12,516 bases of DNA. Origin: an uncultured bacterium. Its GTDB lineage: Bacteria; Bacteroidota; Bacteroidia; Chitinophagales; Chitinophagaceae. The stretch's first letter is position 1. Each line of letters opens with the position of its first letter. Under the pieces are notes generated by a model. It worked only from the letters and a program-made list of their open reading frames with translations. It had not been told where the DNA came from and searched no databases. A program made the position numbers and the translations under genes. Shown here piece after piece: positions 1-6,503 of the stretch. The stretch lies in NCBI GenBank assembly GCA_903957405.1, contig CAJBPC010000038.1:1-12516 (forward strand), written 5' to 3'.

Positions 1-1452
1 CCAGTTCAATTTGGCCTTTTCAAGGTCTTCCTGCAGGCGCTTTTCATTGTCACGCAGGGAGGCGGCTTCTTCGAACCGCTGGCTCTTCACGACCTTGTTT
101 TTTTCCTGTTTGATATCCTCTATCTTCTTTTCGAGTTCAATGATATCCTCGGGAACGTTGATATTCTTCAGATGCACGCGGGCGCCCACTTCGTCCATGA
201 CATCGATGGCCTTGTCCGGCAGCAGGCGGTCGGTGATGTATCTGTCGCTCAGCTTGACGCAGGCGTCGATCGCATCATCGGAATAGTTGACGTTGTGGTA
301 TTCCTCGTATTTCGATTTGATGTTGTTGAGGATCATGATCGTCTCGGCCACACTGGGTGGCTCGACCATCACCTTCTGGAATCGACGGTCCAAGGCGCCA
401 TCCTTCTCGATATACATGCGGTACTCATCGAGGGTGGAAGCGCCGATGCATTGGAGTTCGCCGCGTGCGAGTGCGGGTTTGAAGATGTTGGATGCATCGA
501 GCGATCCACTGGCCCCGCCGGCGCCCACGATGGTATGGATCTCATCGATGAAAAGGATCACATCCCGGTTCTTTTCCAACTCGTTCATGATCGCCTTCAT
601 GCGCTCTTCGAACTGCCCGCGATATTTCGTGCCGGCCACGAGCGCCGCTAGGTCCAGCGACACCACACGCTTGTCGAACAGCACACGGGAGACCTTTCGC
701 TGTACGATCCGGAGCGCCAAACCTTCCACGATGGCGGTCTTGCCCACTCCGGGTTCACCGATGAGGATGGGGTTGTTCTTCTTGCGGCGCGACAGGATCT
801 GGGAGACCCGCTCGATCTCTTTTTCCCTACCCACGATCGGATCCAATGACCCCAATTCGGCAAGACGGGTTATATCGCGACCGAAGTTGTCCAGCACGGG
901 CGTTTTGCTTTTTGCCGCAGTCCCTTGCTGCTGGCGGGCCCGTTGCTGATAGCCCTTCTTCTCCTCATCAAACTCGTCATCCGCATCGTCGGGGTATTCG
1001 CTGCGCACATCGTTGCTTTTGACAAGCCCCAACTCGTTGCGGAACAGGTCGTAGTCAACCTCGAAATTATTGAGGATCTGCGTAGCGATGTTTTCCTTGT
1101 TCTTCAAAATAGAAAGCATCAAGTGCTCCGTTTCCACGGTCGGACTCTTCAGCGCTTTCGCCTCCAGCACCGTGACGCGTATCACCTTTTCCGCCTGACG
1201 GGTGAGGGGAAGGCTGTTGATGTTTGCAATATTCTTGCCTGTTTTATCCTTCACCGCCATCTCCACCTCCTTGCGCAGCTCGTGCAGATCCACATTCAGG
1301 TTCTTGAGGATTTTAACTGCGGTATTGTCACCCTCCCGAATCAACCCAAGCAGCAGATGTTCCGTGCCGATGAAGTCGTTACCCAGCCGCAATGCCTCTT
1401 CCCTGCTGAAAGAAATGATCTCCTTTACCTGGGCTGAAAAGTTATTGTCCAT
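1..1452 (-). CDS. clpC: ATP-dependent Clp protease ATP-binding subunit ClpC, N-terminal 484 residues (3' end off window)
   Basis: This is the AAA+ unfoldase that feeds substrates to the ClpP peptidase in the cytoplasm. The frame is open from an ATG at 1450-1452 to the left window edge, giving exactly 484 codons. Two Clp_N repeats (about residues 2-70 and 78-145; the first carries GTEHLLLGL, the second ETEHLMLSI) precede an acidic, Gln-rich linker (about 150-185). The first AAA+ module has Walker A GEPGVGKT (residues 232-239) and Walker B VILFIDEIH (Asp303, Glu304), followed by the GAGGASGSLDA region. The visible end is a coiled, UVR-like segment (QRFEEAASLRDNEKRLQ), which separates ClpC from ClpB and ClpA. 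The second AAA+ domain and the ClpP loop must lie beyond the edge, since ClpC proteins are usually 800-850 residues. No ClpP gene or McsA/McsB adaptor is seen here. It is transcribed divergently from the STAS gene. Confidence 0.96.
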   Translation of the reverse strand, partial: MDNNFSAQVKEIISFSREEALRLGNDFIGTEHLLLGLIREGDNTAVKILKNLNVDLHELRKEVEMAVKDKTGKNIANINSLPLTRQAEKVIRVTVLEAKALKSPTVETEHLMLSILKNKENIATQILNNFEVDYDLFRNELGLVKSNDVRSEYPDDADDEFDEEKKGYQQRARQQQGTAAKSKTPVLDNFGRDITRLAELGSLDPIVGREKEIERVSQILSRRKKNNPILIGEPGVGKTAIVEGLALRIVQRKVSRVLFDKRVVSLDLAALVAGTKYRGQFEERMKAIMNELEKNRDVILFIDEIHTIVGAGGASGSLDASNIFKPALARGELQCIGASTLDEYRMYIEKDGALDRRFQKVMVEPPSVAETIMILNNIKSKYEEYHNVNYSDDAIDACVKLSDRYITDRLLPDKAIDVMDEVGARVHLKNINVPEDIIELEKKIEDIKQEKNKVVKSQRFEEAASLRDNEKRLQEDLEKAKLNW

Positions 1453-1483
1453 TAGGTATTGATTTTTAATTTTCCGAGAGATA

Positions 1484-1491
1484 CAATTATA
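1484..1491 (-). promoter_or_regulatory. Possible -7 element of the clpC promoter
   Basis: On the minus strand this reads TATAATTG, one base from the Bacteroidota -7 consensus TAnnTTTG and also containing TATAAT. It lies 31 bp before the clpC ATG, followed by an A/T-rich leader. No TTG -33 element stands out at the usual distance, so this is a weak assignment. Confidence 0.3.
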
Positions 1492-1552
1492 ACGAATAAT
1501 TTTGAGTAAGGTTTGTACGTTTCACTCTACCGATGCCAGATATGCGGATCAT

Positions 1553-1585
1553 GGAAAGTCGGCTGAGTGAAGTTCCGTACTTTCC
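1553..1585. repeat. 7-bp inverted repeat in the clpC/STAS divergent intergenic region
   Basis: GGAAAGT at 1553-1559 is matched by its exact reverse complement ACTTTCC at 1579-1585, with 19 nt between. It sits roughly midway between two divergent genes, where an operator could act, but a 7-bp match at this spacing can arise by chance and no regulator is identified. Confidence 0.2.
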
Positions 1586-1664
1586 CTTCGAATACTTTGT
1601 TAAGGGTTTCAGAAATCCGTCCGGACAAATGTAAGAACAGGTATTTCACCGCACAAACAAGATA

Positions 1665-2039
1665 ATGATGAATGTCAAAATTGATACCAAAGATCGATTT
1701 TCCGTTTTGCATGTGGAAGAGAAGACGCTGACTGCTAATATGGCAGAACAACTGCAAGGTTGCATCGTGGAATGCCGCCAAAAGGACGTCGGAAACATCA
1801 TCTTGGATCTCGACAGCGTATCGTCTATGGATAAGGAGATCGCCACACTCATCCTGCACGAACAACAACGATCCTACGAGATGCAGCATTCATTCGTCAT
1901 TTGTTGCCTTCAAAAGGAAATGGAACACTGGCTCGACAAGGAAGACATGCTAGAATTGATGAATGTGACGCGGACGGAAAGCGAAGCGTGGGACATCGTA
2001 CAACTGGAGGAGATCGAGCGGGAATTCATGGATGAGTGA
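1665..2039 (+). CDS. STAS-domain protein (anti-sigma-factor-antagonist-like) lacking the usual phosphoserine
   Basis: A 124-residue cytoplasmic protein consisting of one STAS domain, the fold of SpoIIAA/RsbV-type regulators that bind kinase-type anti-sigma factors. The pattern NIILDLDSVSSMD (about residues 44-56) matches the conserved beta-strand before the phosphorylation loop, and TLILHEQQ follows as the next helix. In SpoIIAA-like proteins this loop reads Asp-Ser-Ser-Gly; here it is Asp56-Lys57-Glu58-Ile59, so the phosphoacceptor serine is absent. The C-terminus is strongly acidic (LEEIEREFMDE). The start is the first of two tandem ATGs; the second, one codon later, is equally possible. 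It is followed in the same direction by ribonuclease Z after 159 bp. No anti-sigma kinase or phosphatase gene is nearby. The fold is fairly secure; the regulatory target is unknown. Confidence 0.85.
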   Translation: MMNVKIDTKDRFSVLHVEEKTLTANMAEQLQGCIVECRQKDVGNIILDLDSVSSMDKEIATLILHEQQRSYEMQHSFVICCLQKEMEHWLDKEDMLELMNVTRTESEAWDIVQLEEIEREFMDE

Positions 2040-2198
2040 GATTCACCATCATGCTTCCAACATCACAAATTCACTTAGCGGGGTCAAAACAATTCGCCCA
2101 GGCATGACAATGCCGAAAGCCTACGGTGTCTTTTCTACTTCATCACGACAATGTCCTTTTCACCAATCTTGTTCCGCCTTCATTAATTACCGATTCCT

Positions 2199-3104
2199 AT
2201 GCTTGCCGTCACGATCCTTGGAAACAACTCAGCCCTGCCCATGCATGACCGGCATCCGACATCACAGGTGGTGACGAATGGCGAAAAGCTGTTTTTGGTG
2301 GACTGCGGCGAGGGTACCCAGATGCAGATGAATCGATACAAGATCCGCAGAAGCCGCATCAACCATATTTTCATCTCACATCTTCACGGGGATCATTATT
2401 TCGGACTTCCCGGATTGCTCAATACCTTAAGCCTGACGAACCGGACAGAGCCCATCCATCTCTTTGCACCGCCGCCCTTACAGGATATCCTTCAACTGCA
2501 GATGAATGCCGGTGAATCCCATTTCAACTTCCCGTTGCATTTCCATCCGCTCGATCAAAACGGCCTGTTGCTGGACGACCCCAAGCTCACCGTATCCTGT
2601 TTTCAAGTCACACACCGCATCCCTTGCTGGGGGTTTCTTTTCCGGGAAAAACAAAAACCACGAAAAGTGGATCCGGAAAAAGCATACGCCGCAGGGGTTC
2701 CGGAAGCGTTCTTTCCCGCCCTCAAGGAAGGGAATGATTACATAACGCCCGATGGGGTTGCGATACCCAATGCCGCACTGACGAAACCGTCACCGGAAGG
2801 CGCCTCCTATGCCTACTGCGCCGATACCCGATACAACGAATCACTGATCGACATCGTCAAGGATTCCAGCCTGATGTACCACGAGGCCACCTATCTGGAT
2901 GAACATCGCGAAAAGGCATCCATCAGGTTCCATTCCACCGCAAAGCAAGCAGCCACACTGGCCCAAAAATCCAATGTCAAGCGATTGATAATCGGCCATT
3001 TCAGCAGCAAATACGAATTGCTGGAAGGATTCCGGGATGAAGCCAAGGCCGTATTCCCGAATGTGGAACTGTGCCGCGAGGGGGTGACGTATCTGGCACA
3101 ATGA
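2199..3104 (+). CDS. rnz: Ribonuclease Z (tRNA 3' endonuclease)
   Basis: A metallo-beta-lactamase-fold nuclease that removes the 3' trailer of tRNA precursors in the cytoplasm. It has 301 residues, typical of the short bacterial RNase Z. The zinc-binding motif HLHGDH is at residues 61-66 (His61, His63, Asp65, His66). Further expected ligands are His139 in QVTHR, Asp209 in CADT and His268 in the characteristic GHFSS motif. The N-terminus (LGNNSALPMHDRHPTSQ) and LVDCGEGTQMQM (residues 33-44) match the family closely. The start at 2199 places this conserved strand at the right distance. The 159-bp gap after the STAS gene holds no clear promoter, so joint transcription is possible. It converges on proline dehydrogenase, with 91 bp between stop codons. 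Confidence 0.96.
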   Translation: MLAVTILGNNSALPMHDRHPTSQVVTNGEKLFLVDCGEGTQMQMNRYKIRRSRINHIFISHLHGDHYFGLPGLLNTLSLTNRTEPIHLFAPPPLQDILQLQMNAGESHFNFPLHFHPLDQNGLLLDDPKLTVSCFQVTHRIPCWGFLFREKQKPRKVDPEKAYAAGVPEAFFPALKEGNDYITPDGVAIPNAALTKPSPEGASYAYCADTRYNESLIDIVKDSSLMYHEATYLDEHREKASIRFHSTAKQAATLAQKSNVKRLIIGHFSSKYELLEGFRDEAKAVFPNVELCREGVTYLAQ

Positions 3105-3107
3105 AGT

Positions 3108-3133
3108 GTCGGGATCGATGGACTTGATCCGAC
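3108..3133. repeat. Imperfect hairpin just after rnz
   Basis: GTCGGGATC at 3108-3116 pairs with GATCCGAC at 3126-3133, with one bulged G and a 9-nt loop. It begins three bases after the rnz stop. There is no T tract after it, so it is more likely an RNA 3'-end stabilising stem than a classical terminator, if it functions at all. Confidence 0.3.
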
Positions 3134-3158
3134 CCATGGGCATGGGCGATCAGAAACC

Positions 3159-3180
3159 GGAGAAGGCCCGTTCTCCTTTA
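3159..3180 (+). terminator. Candidate weak terminator between rnz and proline dehydrogenase
   Basis: GGAGAA at 3159-3164 and TTCTCC at 3171-3176 form a 6-bp stem with a 6-nt loop, followed by TTTA on the plus strand. It lies in the 91-bp gap between convergent genes, where terminators are expected. The T run is short, so confidence is low. Confidence 0.35.
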
Positions 3181-3195
3181 GCATTCAAGTGTTGA

Positions 3196-4431
3196 TCATG
3201 ACCGGCGGCGTCGGTTCAATTCCTTATTTATGAGTCCCAGTTCCCGACCGGTCTGGCCTGCGACGGAAGTGTTCTCCTGAGCACGCCGCATGAGGTAAGG
3301 CACGACATCGCGAATGGGGCCGAATGGCAGGTATTTGCTCACACTGCACTCCGCCTTGGCAAGGTTAAAAGTAATGTTGTCGCTCATGCCGTACAATTGA
3401 GAGAAATGCACATGAGGATGATCGGGCGAGAGGCCTTTCTGGTCGAGCAGGCGGGTCGTCAGCAGGTTGCTTTGCTCGTTGTGTGAAGCGACGATGAACG
3501 CGACATGCCCGATATGTTCCACACAAAGCCGGAGGGCCTCGTCATAATCCCTGTCGGTCGATTCCTTATCGGGTTGGATGGGTGACGAATAACCCATCTC
3601 CGATGCCCTTGCCCTTTCCCTTTCCATGTATGCCCCACGAACCAGTTTCATGCCCAGCACGAAATGCCTCTTCTCTGCCGCCTCAATGGAGTCCTTTAAA
3701 AATGCGAGGCGGTCATGGCGATAGAGTTGCGCTGTGTTATAGACAACGGCATGCGCCTTGTTGAAGCGGTCCATCATCCTCATCGTCAGTACATCCACCG
3801 GATCCTGGATCCAGGTCTCCTCGGCATCCACCAACACCCCGACATGCTTCTCCGCGGCAAGGGCGCAGATCTTCATCATCCTGTCATGGACACGCTGCCA
3901 TTCGGACTGTTCCGCTTGCGAAAGCGATGACAAGGCGCTGTCAAAACGACTGATCAGCGTACCCGATTGCTCCGCCACCGACCTGTCAAGTTTTTCAAGC
4001 AGGCCGAACCTCGAGATACCGGTCACTTTTATGCTGATGAACGGGATGTTCGGCTGGGTGGCTGCATGATCGACCACGCGTAGAAACTCATCGCAGGCAT
4101 GGTCGAATGCCTGCTCGCTGCTCTCCCCTCCTTCGACCCCGTAGTCCAGGATCACCCTCACACCGTAGTGGCCTAGTTTTCCAGCCACCTCTGCCGTCTC
4201 CTCCAGCGTCTCACCTCCGACGAACTGTTCGAAGATCGTGTGGCGGATGATTCCATTGATAGGCAGTCCGGTGTTTATCGCCCAGTTTGTCAACCTGATC
4301 CCCCAATTCACCAGGAGCGGATGGCTCATCGATGAAAAGAGCAGGCGCGCTTTCCGGAGGGATCTGTCAGACTTATATGCGAATGCGTTCTCTGTATTAT
4401 CGAAGGAGATGGGCTTTGCGGGATCGCTCAT
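3196..4431 (-). CDS. Proline dehydrogenase (stand-alone PRODH)
   Basis: An FAD-dependent enzyme oxidising L-proline to delta-1-pyrroline-5-carboxylate and passing electrons to the quinone pool, the first step of proline catabolism. It has 411 residues, so this is a single-domain PRODH and not the bifunctional PutA. Family motifs along the barrel are LVDAEETWIQ (200-209), KLVRGAYME (262-270), ASHNE (315-319), QLYGMSD (345-351) and the C-terminal YLPFGPIRDVVPYLMRR plus ENTSV (367-390), whose paired arginines are the known proline-carboxylate contacts. The protein ends in a basic NRRRRS tail. The start at 4431 is supported by a good -7 element 20 bp upstream. No P5C dehydrogenase gene is next to it, so the second step is encoded elsewhere. 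The gene stands alone between the repeat array and rnz. Confidence 0.94.
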   Translation of the reverse strand: MSDPAKPISFDNTENAFAYKSDRSLRKARLLFSSMSHPLLVNWGIRLTNWAINTGLPINGIIRHTIFEQFVGGETLEETAEVAGKLGHYGVRVILDYGVEGGESSEQAFDHACDEFLRVVDHAATQPNIPFISIKVTGISRFGLLEKLDRSVAEQSGTLISRFDSALSSLSQAEQSEWQRVHDRMMKICALAAEKHVGVLVDAEETWIQDPVDVLTMRMMDRFNKAHAVVYNTAQLYRHDRLAFLKDSIEAAEKRHFVLGMKLVRGAYMERERARASEMGYSSPIQPDKESTDRDYDEALRLCVEHIGHVAFIVASHNEQSNLLTTRLLDQKGLSPDHPHVHFSQLYGMSDNITFNLAKAECSVSKYLPFGPIRDVVPYLMRRAQENTSVAGQTGRELGLINKELNRRRRS

Positions 4432-4451
4432 ACGGCGGGCAATTAAGTGGG

Positions 4452-4459
4452 CAAAGATA
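4452..4459 (-). promoter_or_regulatory. -7 promoter element for proline dehydrogenase
   Basis: On the minus strand the sequence is TATCTTTG, an exact match to the Bacteroidota -7 consensus TAnnTTTG, ending 20 bp before the ATG at 4431. This predicts a leader of about a dozen bases. The nearest upstream TTG lies 30 bp away, longer than the usual -33 to -7 spacing of about 20, so the -33 element is weak or degenerate. Confidence 0.5.
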
Positions 4460-4562
4460 AACGCTTTCGGTCATCGGCAGATTGAGTACCAAAATAACCG
4501 GAACATCAAATGATCGGAAAATATGGTGATCGATCTTCCGGATCAACGGTGATGCCATTCAG

Positions 4563-4733
4563 ACTTTTGGAGAGTCCCCCCACTCTTGGAGAGTCTACCC
4601 ACCCTTGGAGGGTGGGTAGACCCTTGGAGGGTGGGTAGACCCTTGGAGGGTGGGGGGACCCTTGGAGGGTGGGGGGACCCTTGGAGGGTGGGCATGGTTT
4701 TGAGAAGTCCTCCCACTCTCCAAAAGTGGGGGA
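4563..4733. repeat. Nine-unit array of near-palindromic 13-mers in strict 19-bp register
   Basis: Units begin at 4563, 4582, 4601, 4620, 4639, 4658, 4677, 4696 and 4715, always 19 bp apart. Each has a 13-nt core and a 6-nt spacer. The core consensus is ACCCTTGGAGGGT, identical in units 3-7. Units 1 and 2 are variants (ACTTTTGGAGAGT, ACTCTTGGAGAGT). Unit 8 is degenerate (about 8 of 13 shared with unit 1), and unit 9 is the exact reverse complement of unit 1. Spacers in order are CCCCCC, CTACCC, GGGTAG, GGGTAG, GGGGGG, GGGGGG, GGGCAT, CCTCCC, GGGGGA: the early ones are complements of the later ones. This creates a perfect 13-bp stem with a TGG loop (4593-4605 with 4609-4621) and a 10-bp long-range pairing (GTCCCCCCAC at 4574-4583 with 4650-4659 or 4669-4678). 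The plus strand also carries many GGG runs, so G-quadruplexes are possible. Function is unknown to me. Confidence 0.9.
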
Positions 4734-4751
4734 CTTTGCGTACTTTTTTTT
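4707..4751 (+). terminator. Hairpin plus T8 tract on the plus strand, at the end of the array
   Basis: GTCC-T-CCCACT (4707-4717) pairs with AGTGGGGGAC (4725-4734), a 10-bp stem with one bulged T and a 7-nt loop. A run of eight T follows at 4744-4751, 9 nt after the stem. It resembles an intrinsic terminator for plus-strand transcripts, but no plus-strand gene lies just upstream and the spacing to the T run is longer than usual. Confidence 0.3.
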
Positions 4752-4771
4752 CAGCGGGATGCTTCGATTTC

Positions 4772-4795
4772 GGGTAAAGGAAATGCCAGTTACCC
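4772..4795 (-). terminator. Candidate stem-loop immediately after the amidase stop
   Basis: GGGTAA and TTACCC (4772-4777 and 4790-4795) form a 6-bp stem with a 12-nt loop, starting on the minus strand at the base after the amidase TAG. There is no U tract behind it on that strand, so it may be a weak terminator or a 3'-end stabiliser. Confidence 0.35.
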
Positions 4796-6385
4796 CTACT
4801 GCATGAACCTCGGTGCTTTCCGATGCAGGGTAGCCTGCTCGTATGCATAAGCCATTCCGAGTAAGGGCCCGTCCTGCCATGCGCCTGACATGAACGACAA
4901 TCCAACGGGGAGTTCGCTCGCAAATCCCATGGGTACCGTGACATGGGGGAACCCCGCCATGGCTGCTGGCTGGCAGAAATAAAAGCCATTGCCGTAATCC
5001 CCGTTCAGCAGATCGGTCATGGCAGCCGGTCCGGTGCTGACCCCGATGATCGCATCGAGTTGCTTTTCTTTCATCAGATCGTCGATGACCTTTGCCGCTC
5101 CGGTCGACTTCCGAACGGCATCGAGGTATTCCTGGCTGTCCAGTCCGCCCTTTTCCTGGCTGAGCTCCAGCAGCTCCTGACGGAACCAGGGCATAGTATT
5201 GTCCCCATGTTCCTTGTTGAAAGCAATGACATCAGCGAGTGACCTGACGCTTGCATTCGACTTTGACAGATACTTGTTCAGTCCATCCTTGAACTCATAC
5301 AGCAACACATTGAACTCACCGGCCCCATTGGGTACGACCGCTTTCAGCAATTCTACTTCCACGATCTCGGCACCGAGCGACCGGATCACCTCGATGGCCT
5401 TTTCATAGAGCGGAACTACCATATGGTTGCCGGAGAGATGTCTTTTTTCCACACCGATCCGCCTGCCCCTGATGGCATCTGCTTTCAGGAACTGCGTGTA
5501 ATCCACGATCTGTTTCCCATTACTTGGCAAAGTGGCGGCATCTTCCTCATCCCTACCTGCCATTGCACCAAGGAGAATGGCGGCATCCCTGACCGTACGC
5601 GCCATCGGTCCTGCCGTATCCTGTGTTTTGGAGATCGGGATGATCCCGCTCCTGCTCACCAAACCAACCGTGGGTTTCATGCCAACGATGCCACAGCTAG
5701 AGGCCGGAGAAATGACAGAACCGTCCGTTTCTGTCCCGATGGACACTGCGCAAAAGTTCGAGGAAACCGACGACGCGGATCCGGAACTCGAACCGGAAGG
5801 ATTACGCCCCAGCACATAAGGGTTGCGCGTTTGTCCTCCACGACTGCTCCATCCACTGGTGGAGTTTGTCGATCTGAAATTGGCCCATTCACTGAGGTTC
5901 GTTTTCCCAAGGATCACTGCACCTGCTTTTCGCAACTGCTGCACGACGAACGCATCCTTTGAAGATGTATTTCCTGCCATGGCCAACGAACCGGCAGTGG
6001 TCATCATACGGTCTGCCGTGTCGATATTGTCTTTGATCAGTACAGGGATACCGTGCAGGGGTCCACGGACCTTGCCTGATCTGCGTTCGGCATCCATGGC
6101 ATCAGCGATCGACAGCGCATCCGGGTTGACTTCTATCACCGAATTCACCCCCGGTCCTTTCTTATCCTTCTCCTCGATCCTGCGAAGGTACATTTGAGTG
6201 ATCTTCCTTGAAGTGAGCTGACCGGAAGTCATCCTCTTGTTCAAGTCGTCGATCGTCGACTCCGACAACTTAAACGATTCGGATGTGTTATGATCTAATG
6301 GAAACAAAACTGATTCAGGAAGCTTGGCTGACAACAACGATAACCCTGTCAGGCTGCCGTTCCGAAGGAAATTTCTTCTTTTCAT
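4796..6385 (-). CDS. Amidase-signature-family hydrolase with a Tat-type N-terminus
   Basis: A 529-residue amide hydrolase of the amidase signature family, which uses a Ser-cisSer-Lys triad. The expected residues are Lys118 (GIPVLIKDN), Ser199 (NPSGSSSGSAS, the cis-serine loop) and Ser223, the nucleophile (IGTETDGSVISPAS). The glycine-rich loop, usually GGSSGG, is here SGSSSG. The N-terminus MKRRNFLRNG resembles a twin-arginine signal followed by a short hydrophobic stretch (SLTGLSLLSA), suggesting export, though the hydrophobic core is brief. I chose the ATG at 6383-6385; a TTG eight codons upstream falls inside the likely promoter. No GatB, GatC or other aminoacyl-tRNA amidotransferase partner is present and the leader argues against GatA, so this is probably a catabolic or detoxifying amidase of unknown substrate. 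It is divergent from the UbiD-family gene. Confidence 0.92.
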   Translation of the reverse strand: MKRRNFLRNGSLTGLSLLSAKLPESVLFPLDHNTSESFKLSESTIDDLNKRMTSGQLTSRKITQMYLRRIEEKDKKGPGVNSVIEVNPDALSIADAMDAERRSGKVRGPLHGIPVLIKDNIDTADRMMTTAGSLAMAGNTSSKDAFVVQQLRKAGAVILGKTNLSEWANFRSTNSTSGWSSRGGQTRNPYVLGRNPSGSSSGSASSVSSNFCAVSIGTETDGSVISPASSCGIVGMKPTVGLVSRSGIIPISKTQDTAGPMARTVRDAAILLGAMAGRDEEDAATLPSNGKQIVDYTQFLKADAIRGRRIGVEKRHLSGNHMVVPLYEKAIEVIRSLGAEIVEVELLKAVVPNGAGEFNVLLYEFKDGLNKYLSKSNASVRSLADVIAFNKEHGDNTMPWFRQELLELSQEKGGLDSQEYLDAVRKSTGAAKVIDDLMKEKQLDAIIGVSTGPAAMTDLLNGDYGNGFYFCQPAAMAGFPHVTVPMGFASELPVGLSFMSGAWQDGPLLGMAYAYEQATLHRKAPRFMQ

Positions 6386-6406
6386 ATCGTTTGATTCACG
6401 GTGAGG

Positions 6407-6414
6407 CAAATATC
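6407..6414 (-). promoter_or_regulatory. Possible -7 element of the amidase promoter
   Basis: The minus strand reads GATATTTG, one base from TAnnTTTG, ending 21 bp before the chosen amidase ATG, the same geometry as at proline dehydrogenase. It overlaps the alternative TTG start at 6409, which argues against that start. No good -33 element is seen. Confidence 0.3.
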
Positions 6415-6477
6415 AGCAACTTGTACGAATCATTCATCTGAACAACCCGCATATTTATCCGATCCGGATTCTACACT

Positions 6478-6485
6478 TAATTTTA
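6478..6485 (+). promoter_or_regulatory. Possible -7 element of the UbiD-family gene promoter
   Basis: TAATTTTA differs by one base from TAnnTTTG and ends 18 bp before the ATG at 6504. The spacing resembles that of the other putative promoters here. There is no clear TTG -33 element. Confidence 0.25.
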
Positions 6486-6503
6486 CCACAATAAATTCCG
6501 AAT

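Larger units (their letters stand above)
4432..4795. other. 364-bp gene-free interval between the amidase and proline dehydrogenase
   Basis: Both flanking genes run on the minus strand. Reading in that direction, the interval holds a hairpin directly after the amidase stop, an A8 tract (T8 on plus), the 19-bp-periodic array, and then the proline dehydrogenase promoter and short leader. Open frames that cross it do so only because the 19-bp repeat lacks stops; none has a convincing coding pattern. Confidence 0.8.

Noticed and set aside
287..949. 220-codon plus-strand open frame
   Set aside because: It is antisense to clpC, whose reading frame carries clear Walker motifs; the composition looks like a shadow frame.
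2032..2274. 80-codon plus-strand frame starting at the end of the STAS gene
   Set aside because: It overlaps the N-terminal coding part of ribonuclease Z in another frame and shows no family signal.
4563..4733. CRISPR array
   Set aside because: The repeats are 13 nt with 6-nt spacers that recur and complement each other; real CRISPR repeats and unique spacers are each about 25-40 nt, and no cas genes are present.
4506..4989. Overlapping minus-strand open frames of 124 and 148 codons running through the repeat array (Pro/Gly/Lys-rich repeats)
   Set aside because: The array has a 19-bp period and no stops in several frames, so open frames arise automatically. They overlap the well-supported amidase 3' end and have no family resemblance.
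4796..6385. GatA subunit of Asp/Glu-tRNA amidotransferase
   Set aside because: The Tat-like leader, the isolated gene context and the length do not fit GatA; the fold is shared across the amidase signature family.
6407..6409. TTG as the amidase start, adding eight residues
   Set aside because: It overlaps the likely -7 element and would displace the twin-arginine leader from the N-terminus; the ATG at 6385 fits better.
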